Shown here: positions 16,673 through 25,596 of the stretch, piece after piece | Layout: every line of letters begins with the position of its first letter | Numbering within the stretch: position 1 is the stretch's first letter | Assembly (NCBI RefSeq): GCF_019710745.1 | Contig: NZ_JAHKJW010000024.1 | Span: forward strand, 35,566-99,565 | Source: Streptomyces beigongshangae | GTDB lineage: Bacteria; Actinomycetota; Actinomycetes; Streptomycetales; Streptomycetaceae | Length of the DNA: 64,000 nt | Reading direction: 5' to 3' | Notes under the pieces: generated by a model | Database searches by the model: none | Told to the model about the DNA's origin: nothing | What the model saw: only the letters and a program-made list of their open reading frames with translations | Made by a program: the position numbers and the translations under genes

Positions 16673-18175
16673 GTGACCCTGTTGAACAACCACCGAACGC
16701 GGCGCAGACGTCTGGGCGTCGCCGCCACCGCGGCGGGCCTGCTGGCCGCACTGCTCACGGCAGGCCCCGCGGTCGCGACCCCCGACCCCGGGGACGCTCC
16801 GGTGACTCCGGAGAAGGTCTCCAAGAGCCAGGCGGCCGAGGCCCGGGCGGCGATAGCCGACGGCGAGATCCCCGGCCAGGACGAGGTCGTCCACTCGGAC
16901 AACATCCGGCACCTCGCCAACATCCCCAAGGACGCCCTGCCGGGCACCAACTCGGACCTCGCCTTCCAGGGCAGGTACGCGTTCGCCGGCAACTACGACG
17001 GCTTCCGCATCTTCGACATCAGCAACCCGAAGGCCCCGAAGACGGTCTCCCAGGTGCTCTGCCCGGGTTCGCAGAACGACATCACCGTCTCCGGCGACCT
17101 GCTGTTCCTGTCGACGGACTCCTCGCGCAGCGACAACTCCTGCAGCAGCACCACGCAGCCCGCGACGGAGAAGTCCTCGTGGGAGGGCATGAAGATCTTC
17201 GACATCAGCGACAAGCGGAACCCGAAGTACGTCGCGGCCGTCGAGACCGCCTGCGGCTCGCACACGCACACGCTGGTGCCGGAGCGCAAGAACGTCTACG
17301 TGTACGTCTCCTCGTACTCGCCGAGCGCCACGTTCCCCGACTGCCAGCCGCCGCACGACGGCATCTCCATCATCAAGGTGCCGCGCAAGGCCCCGCAGAA
17401 GGCGGCGGTCGTCGGCTTCCCCGTCCTCTTCCCCGGTGAGGGCGCGGACGGTGGCGGCAACCCGGGCGGGCCCACCAACCCGGGCGTCTCCAAGACCACC
17501 GGCTGCCACGACATCACCGTGCTGCCCTCCAAGGACCTCGCGGCGGGCGCCTGCATGGGCGACGGCATCCTGTTCTCCATCAAGGACCCGGAGAACCCGA
17601 AGATCATCGACCAGGTCCAGGACAACGTGAACTTCGCGTTCTGGCACTCGGCGACCTTCAACCAGAAGGCGGACAAGGTCGTCTTCACGGACGAACTGGG
17701 CGGCGGCGGCGCGGCCACCTGCAACGAGGCCGTGGGCCCGAACCGCGGCGCGGACGGCATCTACGACATCGTCGGCAAGGGCGACAAGCGCAAGCTCGTC
17801 TTCAAGAGCTACTTCAAGATCCCGCGCCACCAGGCCGACACCGAGAACTGCGTGGCCCACAACGGCTCGCTGATCCCGGTCAAGGGCAAGGACATCATGG
17901 TCCAGGCCTGGTACCAGGGCGGCATCTCGGTCTGGGACTTCACCAACTCCTCCAAGCCGAAGGAGATCGCCTACTTCGAGCGCGGCCCGCTGAGCACCAC
18001 GACGCTGGCCACCGGCGGCTCGTGGTCCGCGTACTACTACAACGGCCACATCTACTCGAACGACATCGCCAAGGGCTTCGACGTCCTGCGGATCGACGAC
18101 CGCCGTACGGACCCGGCCAAGTGGAACCGGCAGAGCGAGCTGAACGTCCAGACGCAGCCGGACTACTTCGACTGA
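16673..18175 (+). CDS. Secreted LVIVD-repeat beta-propeller protein
   Basis: A 500-residue exported protein. A twin-arginine-like leader (NNHRTRRRRLGVAATAAG) ends near AVATPDP. The mature part is a propeller with recurring strand motifs FRIFDISNPKAPKTV, MKIFDISDKRNPKYV, ILFSIKDPENPKIID and ISVWDFTNSSKPKEI, the LVIVD signature. Conserved histidines lie in SHTHTLV, CHDITV and FWHSA. The enzymatic role is unknown. It starts at GTG 16673 behind GGGAGGACGCA and is divergent from the DUF305 lipoprotein, with which it may act outside the cell. Its last 13 bp overlap the convergent TetR gene. Confidence 0.85.
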   Translation: MTLLNNHRTRRRRLGVAATAAGLLAALLTAGPAVATPDPGDAPVTPEKVSKSQAAEARAAIADGEIPGQDEVVHSDNIRHLANIPKDALPGTNSDLAFQGRYAFAGNYDGFRIFDISNPKAPKTVSQVLCPGSQNDITVSGDLLFLSTDSSRSDNSCSSTTQPATEKSSWEGMKIFDISDKRNPKYVAAVETACGSHTHTLVPERKNVYVYVSSYSPSATFPDCQPPHDGISIIKVPRKAPQKAAVVGFPVLFPGEGADGGGNPGGPTNPGVSKTTGCHDITVLPSKDLAAGACMGDGILFSIKDPENPKIIDQVQDNVNFAFWHSATFNQKADKVVFTDELGGGGAATCNEAVGPNRGADGIYDIVGKGDKRKLVFKSYFKIPRHQADTENCVAHNGSLIPVKGKDIMVQAWYQGGISVWDFTNSSKPKEIAYFERGPLSTTTLATGGSWSAYYYNGHIYSNDIAKGFDVLRIDDRRTDPAKWNRQSELNVQTQPDYFD

Positions 18176-18906
18176 CCGGCCGCGTCCGGCTCCTGGGTCC
18201 GGCCGTCATCGCGGCCGTGACCACCGGTCCGCCCGCGGGTGCGCTCCGCCTCGCGGCTCCCGGGGGCGAAGAACCGTGAGAGGTCTTCGCGGTACGCCCC
18301 GCCGGGCGCTTCGGCGCCCGGCGGGGCACCCCGCTCCCACTCCAGCCCGTAGCGCCGGAACAGCTCGGCCCGCAGCACCGGCACCGGCATCGGGACCCCG
18401 GGCACCAGGGCCGCGAACACGGCGCCCATCAGCAGGGCCCGCAGCATGGGGTAGTCGGCGGCGGTGTCCCGCGAGCCGTAGCGGACCACCGTGTCGCTGA
18501 GCAGCTCCGCCAGCCGGCGCTGTTCCGGGCACTGCTTGAAACCCTCGCCCTGCAGGATGCCCGCCATGTGCTGGCGCATCAGCACGGGGTGCTCCCGCGC
18601 GAGGCCCAGGACCGCGTCGATGGCCCGCGCCATCCGCTCCCGGCCGTCCTCGGTACGCGGCTCGCGCTCCAGCGCCTCCTCCAGCGTGCGGTGCATCAGC
18701 CGGTGCACGGCGGACTGGACGAGCAGACGCTTGCCGGGGAAGTAGTACGAGACGAGACCCCGGGCCGAGCCCGCGCGGTCCGCGATGTCGCCCAGCGTCG
18801 TGGCCTCGTACCCCCGCTCGCTGACCAGCTCCAACGCCGCCTGCAGAAGCCTCTCGCGGGAACGCCGCCGCAACTCTTCATTGACCGATGCGCTGCGAGG
18901 GGACAT
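18163..18906 (-). CDS. TetR family transcriptional regulator
   Basis: A 247-residue repressor. The helix-turn-helix (RERLLQAALELVSERGYEATTLGDIADRAGSARGLVSYYF) occupies residues ~15-60. The regulatory half contains LAREHPVLMRQHMAGIL, typical of a TetR_C subgroup, and the tail after residue 215 is charged and disordered. Start ATG 18906 has CAGGAG upstream. An almost perfect 21-bp palindrome covers its own promoter, so it is autorepressed. The neighbours are convergent or unrelated, so other targets are not evident. Confidence 0.88.
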   Translation of the reverse strand: MSPRSASVNEELRRRSRERLLQAALELVSERGYEATTLGDIADRAGSARGLVSYYFPGKRLLVQSAVHRLMHRTLEEALEREPRTEDGRERMARAIDAVLGLAREHPVLMRQHMAGILQGEGFKQCPEQRRLAELLSDTVVRYGSRDTAADYPMLRALLMGAVFAALVPGVPMPVPVLRAELFRRYGLEWERGAPPGAEAPGGAYREDLSRFFAPGSREAERTRGRTGGHGRDDGRTQEPDAAGQSK

Positions 18907-18921
18907 CCTGTGTACTCCTGC

Positions 18922-18946
18922 GTTGACTGGCTGCCAGCCAACTATA
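18922..18946 (-). promoter_or_regulatory. TetR autoregulatory operator with -10 box
   Basis: The 21-bp palindrome at 18922-18942 has arms GTTGACTGGC and GCCAGCCAAC around a central T, with one mismatch. A minus-strand -10 box TATAGT (18946-18941) abuts it, placing the start of transcription inside the operator. Confidence 0.7.
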
Positions 18947-19168
18947 CTCAGCGCATCCGGACCGGTCCCTCCGGGGACCTCGTCCGGGCTGCCGTCCGTC
19001 CGGGGCGACGCGGGGGATCGTCCCGGACGGACGGGCAGGGCACGGCACGGCCCTCCTGCCGCCGCTCCCGCCGCTTCCGTTGCGGGCACTTCCGCTGTCG
19101 CCGAGCCGCCGTCCGCTCCTTACAGTGGGCTGGACAGCGGGGGGCGGTTCCCAGGAAGGCGTACGCGC

Positions 19169-19414
19169 ATGGACCAAGAGCAGATCCTGGCCAGGATCAC
19201 GGCGATGGTGGACGACGAACGCAAGCTCCGGGACGCCCTCGCCTCCGGACAGATCGACAGCGCGACCGAACAGCAACGGCTCGGGCAGCTGGAACGCGAT
19301 CTCGACCAGTGCTGGGACCTCCTGCGCCAGCGGCGCGCGAAGTCCGAGTTCGGCGAGAACCCGGACGACGCACGGGTGCGGCCGTCCTCGCAGGTGGAGA
19401 ACTACCGGAACTGA
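19169..19414 (+). CDS. DUF2630 family protein
   Basis: An 81-residue charged helical protein of the actinobacterial DUF2630 family. The conserved core EQILARITAMVDDERKLRDAL, then QQRLGQLERDLDQCWDLLRQRRA and PSSQVENY at the end, is complete, so the gene is full length. It probably forms a short coiled coil; function is unknown. Start ATG 19169 follows AGGAAGG. Its 3' end overlaps the convergent HAD gene by 13 bp. Confidence 0.9.
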   Translation: MDQEQILARITAMVDDERKLRDALASGQIDSATEQQRLGQLERDLDQCWDLLRQRRAKSEFGENPDDARVRPSSQVENYRN

Positions 19415-20169
19415 CGGGACAGGAGCCGTCGGCGGCCGGGCGAGCGGGGCTCGGGCCGTACGGGGGACGAGGCCGGGCGGGGGACCAGATCCAGCACGGG
19501 CCGCAGCCCGTTCGGCCGCTCGACGACCGGCAGATGGTCGACGAAGTGCACCCTGCACCCCACAGCCGCCGCCCCGCCGTCGGCCCGCCGGTCGTCCCCG
19601 ACCATCAGCGTGTCGCGCGGATCGGCCCCGAGGGCGGCGCACGCGGTCACGAAGAGCCGGGCGTCCGGTTTCTGCACACCGTGCTCGTACGACAGGACGT
19701 AGGCGTCGATGTACGCGTCGAGGCCGTGCGCCCGGAACACGGGGCGCAGGTCCCAGCCGATGTTGCTGACCACCCCGACGGCGACCCCGCGCTCGCACAG
19801 CGTGTGCAGTACCTGGGCCGCGTCGGTGTACGGGCGCCAGGCGGCCGGAGTCCTGTGCCGGTCGTACAACGCGTCGTACAGCTGCGGAAGGGGCAGCTCC
19901 ACCTGGCGGCAGAGACCGGTGTACGCGGCCCGGTGCAGTTCGGCGCTCTGGTCGCGGACCTCCCACAACGAGGTCAGCTCGTCGGGCAGCGGCCTCGACC
20001 GGGGCGCCCCGCCGGGCAGGGCGCCCACCGCCTCCAGTTCCTTCGCCGTGCGGATCAGCTCCTCGTCGGGCAGCCGTACGTCGGCCTCCGCCAGAACGGC
20101 ACGCAGCCACGATCTGGTGGACTCGATACGGAAGAGGGTCCCGGAGAAGTCGAACAACACGGCAGCCAT
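19402..20169 (-). CDS. HAD family hydrolase
   Basis: A 255-residue haloacid-dehalogenase-type phosphatase. Motif I is VLFDFSGTLF (residues 4-13), with Ser where the second Asp of most phosphatases sits (DFS instead of DxD). Motif II is VVSNIGW, motif III the Lys in HGVQKPDARLF, and motif IV MVGDDRRADGG. The DFS form occurs in several HAD subgroups and leaves activity uncertain. Residues past ~225 form a basic tail. Start ATG 20169 follows AAGGA. It is convergent with DUF2630, with a 13-bp overlap. Confidence 0.87.
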   Translation of the reverse strand: MAAVLFDFSGTLFRIESTRSWLRAVLAEADVRLPDEELIRTAKELEAVGALPGGAPRSRPLPDELTSLWEVRDQSAELHRAAYTGLCRQVELPLPQLYDALYDRHRTPAAWRPYTDAAQVLHTLCERGVAVGVVSNIGWDLRPVFRAHGLDAYIDAYVLSYEHGVQKPDARLFVTACAALGADPRDTLMVGDDRRADGGAAAVGCRVHFVDHLPVVERPNGLRPVLDLVPRPASSPVRPEPRSPGRRRLLSRQFR

Positions 20170-20333
20170 GGGGGGTCCTTACCCAAGCCGCGTACTCATC
20201 AGTCACTTCCGTGTCGTCACCCGCCGAACAGGCCGGATACCGCCTCCGTCACCCCGCCCGGGACGCCGCCGGCAGGTGTCTCAGCGCGGGAGGGACCGGC
20301 CGGGGACGCCGTGATGACGCACGGAGAGCAGGT

Positions 20334-21641
20334 TCAGCGGCGCGCGGCCGACGCGAGGAGCATCGGCAGCGACACGAAGTCGCCGAGTGCGCGCTGTCCG
20401 GCGATGTTGACGTGCACCCCGTCGCCGGTGTCGTAGGCCGGATCGATGCTGTTGGGCTTCAGCGGGTCCTTGAGCACCTGGTCGAAGTCCATCACGCCGT
20501 CACAGGTGTGGTCGCAGCTGTTCCGCTTCTTGACGAAGGTGCCGACGGCGTGGCGGTCGAGGTTGTTCCGGTCGGAGTAGCCGGGACGTGGGGTGACGGG
20601 CGTGACGTAGACCTCGACCCCGGCGGCGCGCAGGCGCTGGAACACCTCGCGGTAGCTGTGCAGGATCCGGTCGGCGTCACAGCCGTTGGCGAGGTCGTTC
20701 GTGCCGTAGTAGTACAGGACCCCGGTCACCCCGTGCAGGGCGAGCACGTCGCGCTCCAGGCGGGCCGCCGCGTCGAGGCCCTGGACCCCGGCGGGAGTGC
20801 GCGGGCAGGCGTCGGAGCTGGTCGTGCCGCCGATGCCCGCGTTGGCGACCGCCAACTGGCGGGTGCGCGGGAGTTCGGCCGTGATGCGGCGGGCGAGGTG
20901 GTCCGTCCACCGCTGGTCGGTGCCGTCCGGCGTGCACCCGGGGCCGCAGTCGGTGCTGCCGGTCCCGTCGACGACCGAGCTGCCGAACGCGACGATCGTG
21001 CCCTTGAGCGCCGGGTTGCGGACGTCGACGGCGCTGACCAGGTACGTGGAGCCGGTCGTCTGCGTGTAGGCGGAGCCGCTCGCCTCGCCCGTGTGGTCGC
21101 CCGAGCCGGGCGGGGTCAGGTAGTTGGTGCGGAACGCGCTGCTGTGTCTTCCCGGCGTGACCGTGCCGGACACGGACAGGGAGACCGCGACGTCGTCCTG
21201 CGCACGGGTCCTCAGCGACGTGGCGTCGCTCCACACCTCCCCGCCGGGCGGCACGACGACCCCGCGCCGGCCGTCGAAGGTGACGGTACGGACGGCACCG
21301 CTGACCGACGCGTCCCCCGCGCCGCTCCGGCCGACGGTGGCGGCGCCGACGGTCAACGGGTCCTTGCCGAAGGTGTTCTGGATCCGGACCCGCAGTGCGC
21401 CCCCGCCCTGGCTGAGCCGCGCGATCATGCGAACGGACTGGTCGCGCAGGGGGGCCGGGGCGAGTTCCTGCTGGGACTGCGCCCAGGACGTGAACCACGC
21501 GCGCCCGGACGGTCCGGTCGAGGACCGGTCGCCCGGGGCAGACGCCGCGGTGGCGGAGACCGCCGACCCGGACACCGCGAGCGTCAGGGCCAGGGCCGCC
21601 GCGGCGTGCCGCAGCGAGGGGGTACGGAGGAAACGGTGCAT
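20334..21641 (-). CDS. Secreted SGNH/GDSL hydrolase
   Basis: A 435-residue exported esterase/lipase-like protein. The signal peptide covers about residues 1-35 (SLRHAAAALALTLAVSGS, then AASA). An N-terminal beta-rich domain is followed by the SGNH domain: IVAFGSSVVDGTGS (block I Ser), GIGGTTSSD (block II Gly), YYYGTNDLANG (block III Asn) and DGVHVNIAG (block V Asp-His). It probably deacylates an extracellular polymer or lipid. It heads a run of minus-strand membrane and secreted genes, though gaps suggest separate transcription. Confidence 0.9.
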   Translation of the reverse strand: MHRFLRTPSLRHAAAALALTLAVSGSAVSATAASAPGDRSSTGPSGRAWFTSWAQSQQELAPAPLRDQSVRMIARLSQGGGALRVRIQNTFGKDPLTVGAATVGRSGAGDASVSGAVRTVTFDGRRGVVVPPGGEVWSDATSLRTRAQDDVAVSLSVSGTVTPGRHSSAFRTNYLTPPGSGDHTGEASGSAYTQTTGSTYLVSAVDVRNPALKGTIVAFGSSVVDGTGSTDCGPGCTPDGTDQRWTDHLARRITAELPRTRQLAVANAGIGGTTSSDACPRTPAGVQGLDAAARLERDVLALHGVTGVLYYYGTNDLANGCDADRILHSYREVFQRLRAAGVEVYVTPVTPRPGYSDRNNLDRHAVGTFVKKRNSCDHTCDGVMDFDQVLKDPLKPNSIDPAYDTGDGVHVNIAGQRALGDFVSLPMLLASAARR

Positions 21642-21843
21642 GGAGGTCCCTTCGGCGTGGTGCGGCCCCGGCGCGGGGGTACGGCCGCCGGAACCGCGGA
21701 GCTCGGTCCCGTAGGGCCTGCCCATGGGACTCCTGCGTCAGACGTGTCCGCCGGTGCCGATCGGGACTCCCGGGACGGACACGGCCGCCGGTTCGGACCG
21801 GCCGGACGGGTCCCCGGGCGGCGGCCGCCCGCCCGCCGCCCCG

Positions 21844-22527
21844 TCAGCGCGGCTCGCCGGCGCCCCGGAACCGGGCGTACGCGGCCATCGCGAGCGCCAC
21901 CGACAACGCGCCCAGGAGCCAGCCGCCGAGCACGTCCGACGACCAGTGCACGCCCAGCCAGATCCGGGTGAGTCCCACGCCGACGACGGAGACGACGGAC
22001 ACGGTCAGCGCGGTACGCCACAGGAGGCGTCCGGCACCGTACAGGCGCAGGACCCACAGCAGCAGGCCGCACACCACCGTCGCCGTCATGGCGTGCCCGG
22101 AGGGGAAGGCGGCGAAGTGGGCGGAGTCCACGGGGTCGGGCCAGACCGGGCGCTCACGGCCGACGGCGGCCTTGAGTCCCTGCTGGAGCAACGTGCCGAG
22201 GAGGCAGGTGGCCGCCAGCCACAGGGCGAGCCACCACGCGCCGTGGTGCAGGCCGAGCCAGAGGACGGCGACGGCGACGAGGGCGCGCATCGTCCACGGG
22301 TCCCACACCCAGTCGGTGAGGATGCGGAACGCCTGGGTCAGATCCGGATCGTCGACCGCCCAGCGGTGCGTGGTGCGGGCGATGTCGCCGTCGAGGGCCA
22401 TGAGCGGGTCCCAGGAGAGGGCGACCAGGACGAGCAGCAGCGCGGTGGGCAGGGCGAGGGCGGCGGCGACGCGCAGGGCGATCCCGGGGCCTGTCGCGTG
22501 GGGCGGCGAGTCGACGGGAGAGTGCAT
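21844..22527 (-). CDS. PAP2-superfamily phosphatase (membrane)
   Basis: A 227-residue membrane phosphatase with about six transmembrane segments. The three catalytic blocks are intact: KAAVGRERP, FPSGHAMTA and RIWLGVHWSSDVLGG. Members dephosphorylate phosphatidic acid or undecaprenyl pyrophosphate at the outer membrane face, so a lipid-carrier or phospholipid role is expected. Start ATG 22527. It lies 67 bp downstream of the M56 peptidase gene on the same strand, so the two may be cotranscribed. Confidence 0.92.
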   Translation of the reverse strand: MHSPVDSPPHATGPGIALRVAAALALPTALLLVLVALSWDPLMALDGDIARTTHRWAVDDPDLTQAFRILTDWVWDPWTMRALVAVAVLWLGLHHGAWWLALWLAATCLLGTLLQQGLKAAVGRERPVWPDPVDSAHFAAFPSGHAMTATVVCGLLLWVLRLYGAGRLLWRTALTVSVVSVVGVGLTRIWLGVHWSSDVLGGWLLGALSVALAMAAYARFRGAGEPR

Positions 22528-22594
22528 GGACAGATCCTCGCCGACCGGGGGGTCCGGAGGCGAACCCGGGGTTCCCCCGCGGGTGGTCCCCCGT

Positions 22595-23527
22595 TCACCC
22601 GAGCGCCCGCAGACCGGGCCCGAAGGCCACCAGGACCGGGACCACCGGCACCAGCGCGGCGACCGCGGTGAGCTTCAGCCGGCGGACGGGCGGGAGGCGG
22701 TCCGGGGGAGTGAGCAACCGGTCGACCCGCTGGGGGACATGGGCCCGGGGGGTGGGGCAGGGGCCGAACACACCGCTGTCCTCGTTGAGTTCCACCAGGG
22801 CGAGGGCGGTCGTCAGCCGGCCGAACCGGCGCGAGGCCATGTCGTCGGCGGCGAGTTCGACCAGCCGGTGCATCTCGTCGCGGAACGCCGCGAACACCGG
22901 GACCCGGGGGAAAGCGGTGGCCAGCGCGGCCGAGGAGTGCAGCAGCCAGTCGTGCCGGGCCCGCGCGTGCCCCTGCTCATGGGCGAGCACCGCGTCCAGC
23001 TGCTGTCCCTTGAGGCGGCGCAACGCGGCCGTGGTGACGACGAGCCGGGGTGTGGCACCGGGCAGCCACCGGGCGTCGGGGCGGTCGCCCTCGATGACGA
23101 CCAGCCGCTCGCCGTCCGGCTTCTCGCCGGGCAGCAGCGGGGCGCGCAGCAGGAGTTCGCCGCGCCGGCGACGGCGCTCGGCCCTGGCCCCGGCGACCTC
23201 CCGGGCCAGCACGGTCGCGGTCCACACGCCACCGAGCGCGAGCGCCACGGCCGTCGCCGCGGCCCAGGGGCCTCCGGTGAACGCGTACGCCTCCACCACG
23301 GAGTGCGGGGCGGGGGCGAAGACATGACCGCGTACCGCCTGCCAGGCGGCGGCCGCGCTGAGCGCCATCGACAGCACGCAGCAGAGGAGCACGGCCACCA
23401 CCACGCACTGCCACGCCCACAGGGCGACCACCGGTTCGCGGTCCTGCCAGTCCGTCCGGGCGAGCAGCCGCGGAGCGAGGACGGCGGCCAGGGCGCCGAG
23501 CAGCAGCAGTGCCGCGGGGACCATCAT
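22595..23527 (-). CDS. M56 family (BlaR1/MecR1-type) membrane metallopeptidase
   Basis: A 310-residue protein with an N-terminal hydrophobic region (TM helices near 1-20, 35-60 and 85-110) and a zinc peptidase motif HEQGH at 183-187. A likely third ligand Glu is in RLVELAADDMASR near 232. A terminal transmembrane helix follows. Unlike BlaR1, there is no extracellular penicillin-sensor domain. Such proteins usually sit next to a BlaI/MecI repressor that they cleave or control, but none is adjacent here; the next upstream gene encodes a DUF5134 membrane protein. Confidence 0.88.
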   Translation of the reverse strand: MMVPAALLLLGALAAVLAPRLLARTDWQDREPVVALWAWQCVVVAVLLCCVLSMALSAAAAWQAVRGHVFAPAPHSVVEAYAFTGGPWAAATAVALALGGVWTATVLAREVAGARAERRRRRGELLLRAPLLPGEKPDGERLVVIEGDRPDARWLPGATPRLVVTTAALRRLKGQQLDAVLAHEQGHARARHDWLLHSSAALATAFPRVPVFAAFRDEMHRLVELAADDMASRRFGRLTTALALVELNEDSGVFGPCPTPRAHVPQRVDRLLTPPDRLPPVRRLKLTAVAALVPVVPVLVAFGPGLRALG

Positions 23528-23675
23528 GGAGGCAGCCTATGAGCGGGGCGCGCCGCGGGATACGGCTCGCGCCCCCAAGTGACGCAGACCACGGTTTCGT
23601 ACAGCCGGACAGGGCGGGCGGGGTGGACGGGGCCGCGTCCGGGGCGAGTACGGCCGGCCCGCGGCGCAGCGCACC

Positions 23676-24227
23676 TCAGAACGCGAGAAGCATCGCGAGC
23701 ATGGCGATGCCCATGGAGAGTCTGCAGGCCCGGGCCAGCTCCAGCCGGTCGCCCCACCGGGCCGTACGCATCCCTCCGGCGGGCCCGGTGCCCCCCGGGG
23801 GCGCGGCGACCGCGACCGGGACGAGCCGGGCTCCGGCCCACAGCACGTACGCCGTGAAGTACGCGAGCAGCACCCCGGTGAGGGCGGGCACCCCCGAGTG
23901 CGCTCCGCTCGCCATCGCCGCGGCCATGTAGACCATGGCGAGCGCGCCCACCAGGTGGTGCAGGTGGCAGGCACCGCTCCGCGCCGCCCACAGGGCGTGC
24001 AGCGCGGCGGCCCCGAACACCGCCGCGTAGGCGGCCCACGCCCAGCGCGGCGGCGCCAGCACCGCCGCGGGCACCGCCATCGCGGCCATGCCGAATCCCA
24101 TCAGCGCCTCGCCGCCCGCGGTGCGGCGCTGCTCCTCGATCCCGCTGCGCATCCGCAACAGGCAGTACGCCCCGGTCGCCGCGCACAGCGCGACGAGCGG
24201 CCAGCCGGCCGGTCCCGGTCCGTGCAC
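23676..24227 (-). CDS. DUF5134 membrane protein
   Basis: A 183-residue protein with about six hydrophobic helices (for example LVALCAATGAYCLLRM, MGFGMAAMAVPAAVLAPP, HHLVGALAMVYMAAAMA and MGIAMLAMLLAF). Several His residues (ALHALW, HLHHLVGALAM, SGAHSG) are placed in or near helices, as in DUF5134, and could bind a metal or heme. GTG 24227 with GGGAGGT six bases upstream is the start. Co-localisation with M56 peptidases is familiar in actinobacteria, so they may act together. Confidence 0.78.
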   Translation of the reverse strand: MHGPGPAGWPLVALCAATGAYCLLRMRSGIEEQRRTAGGEALMGFGMAAMAVPAAVLAPPRWAWAAYAAVFGAAALHALWAARSGACHLHHLVGALAMVYMAAAMASGAHSGVPALTGVLLAYFTAYVLWAGARLVPVAVAAPPGGTGPAGGMRTARWGDRLELARACRLSMGIAMLAMLLAF

Positions 24228-24798
24228 CGCGCACCTCCCCGTTCGACGGTGTCGGACAGTCAGGTCGGGAAGATGCCCCGGTCGGCCGGAGCGCAAGCGA
24301 GCGCAAGGGAGTACGCGGGGGAGCGTGCGGCCATTCGCGTACTCCCTTTTCAAGTGCGGTGAGGACCGGTCGGGCGGGACGACGCGACACCCCGGCGGCG
24401 GCTCGGCGAGACGGTGTGCGCCCCCTCCCGCCGGCGGGCGGCACCCCCGGGCGCGGGCCGTCCCGGAGCGCGCGGCCAGGAACTGCGCACGGCTCGGCGC
24501 GGACCGCTCGAGGCGCTTGCCCGGCGGAGGGACGCCCGCTCCGGTCCGGTCGGGCCGGTCGCCCGACGTGGACGCTGCCGCCGCCCTCCGGGCAGAGCAG
24601 GACACCGCGGTGCGGGACGCCCGGACGTGCCGCCGCGGCCGCCCGTGCGCCGGCCGCGCGGCGGGCGTCCACCCTTGCGCAAGGACACAAGGTGTCCTAT
24701 GGTCAACCTTGTTTCCTCCACGTGCCGTCCGGGTGCTGTCCCGGACGGCACCCGGACGCGAGGCCCGCGACGGACGGGCCTCGGAACTGGAGCAGAGA
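24228..24798. other. Long divergent intergenic region
   Basis: This 570-bp stretch lies between the DUF5134 and class II aldolase genes. I see no credible gene in it. The promoter and operator of the aldolase operon occupy the right end (24675-24712); the remainder is GC-rich without visible structure. Confidence 0.5.
24675..24712 (+). promoter_or_regulatory. Promoter with overlapping palindromes
   Basis: TTGCGC (24675-24680) and TATGGT (24698-24703) are spaced 17 bp, a good sigma-70-type promoter. AGGACAC-AAG-GTGTCCT (24682-24698) fills the spacer, and a second inverted repeat, ACAAGGT (24687-24693) with ACCTTGT (24706-24712), runs over the expected transcription start. A repressor bound here would block the aldolase/DapA operon. 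Confidence 0.65.
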
Positions 24799-25596
24799 AT
24801 GGCAAGCACCTTGCGGGAGTCGAAGGACGTCCTCGTCGACCACGCCAAGCGGCAGATGGACGACCACTTCGGCGACTCGGAGCTGACCACGCGCCAGAAG
24901 CTGGCCCTGACGTGCCGCATCGCCTTCGACGGCGGACACGACTCAGGTCTGGCCGGGCAGATCAGCGCCCGCGGACAGAACCCCGGCACCTACTACACCC
25001 AGCGGCTGGGACTCGGCTTCGACGAGATCACCGAGGGCAACCTGCTGCTGGTCGACGAGGACCTGCGGGTCCTGGAAGGGGAGGGGATGCCGAACCCCGC
25101 GAACCGCTTCCACAGCTGGATCTACCGCGTCAGGGAGGACGTCGGCTGCATCGCCCACACCCACTCCCTGCACACCGCGGCCCTCGCGATGCTGGAGATC
25201 CCCCTCCAGGTCTCCCAGATGGACACCACTCCCCTGTACGACGACTGCGCCTTCCTCAAGGAGTGGCCGGGCATCCCCGTGGGCAACGAGGAGGGCGAGA
25301 TCATCGCCGGCGCCCTCGGCGACAAACGGGCCGTCATCCTGGCCCACCACGGCCAGCTCGTGACCGGAGCCACCGTGGAAGAGGCGTGCAACCTGGCGCT
25401 GCTGATCGAGCGCGCCGCACGCCTCCAGCTCCTCGCCATGTCGGCGGGGACCATCCGGCCCCTCGACCCGGAGCTCGCCCGTGAGGCCCACGACTGGACC
25501 TCCACCGACCGCCGCAGCAAGGCGAACTTCGCCTACTACGCACGCAGGGCGCTGCGCAACCACCCCGACTGCCTCTCGGGCCGGGTGGAACTCTGA
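24799..25596 (+). CDS. Class II aldolase/adducin family protein
   Basis: A 265-residue zinc-dependent aldolase/decarboxylase-like protein. Metal ligands are visible in IAHTHSLHTAALAM (HTH near residue 117) and LAHHGQLVTGATVEEA (HH near 183), with the acid SGLAGQISARG earlier. Family members cleave sugar-phosphates such as fuculose-1-P or decarboxylate hydroxy acids; the substrate here is not known. ATG 24799 is preceded by GGAGCAGAG. The stop overlaps the next start as TGATG, so it is translationally coupled to the DapA-like lyase. Confidence 0.87.
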   Translation: MASTLRESKDVLVDHAKRQMDDHFGDSELTTRQKLALTCRIAFDGGHDSGLAGQISARGQNPGTYYTQRLGLGFDEITEGNLLLVDEDLRVLEGEGMPNPANRFHSWIYRVREDVGCIAHTHSLHTAALAMLEIPLQVSQMDTTPLYDDCAFLKEWPGIPVGNEEGEIIAGALGDKRAVILAHHGQLVTGATVEEACNLALLIERAARLQLLAMSAGTIRPLDPELAREAHDWTSTDRRSKANFAYYARRALRNHPDCLSGRVEL

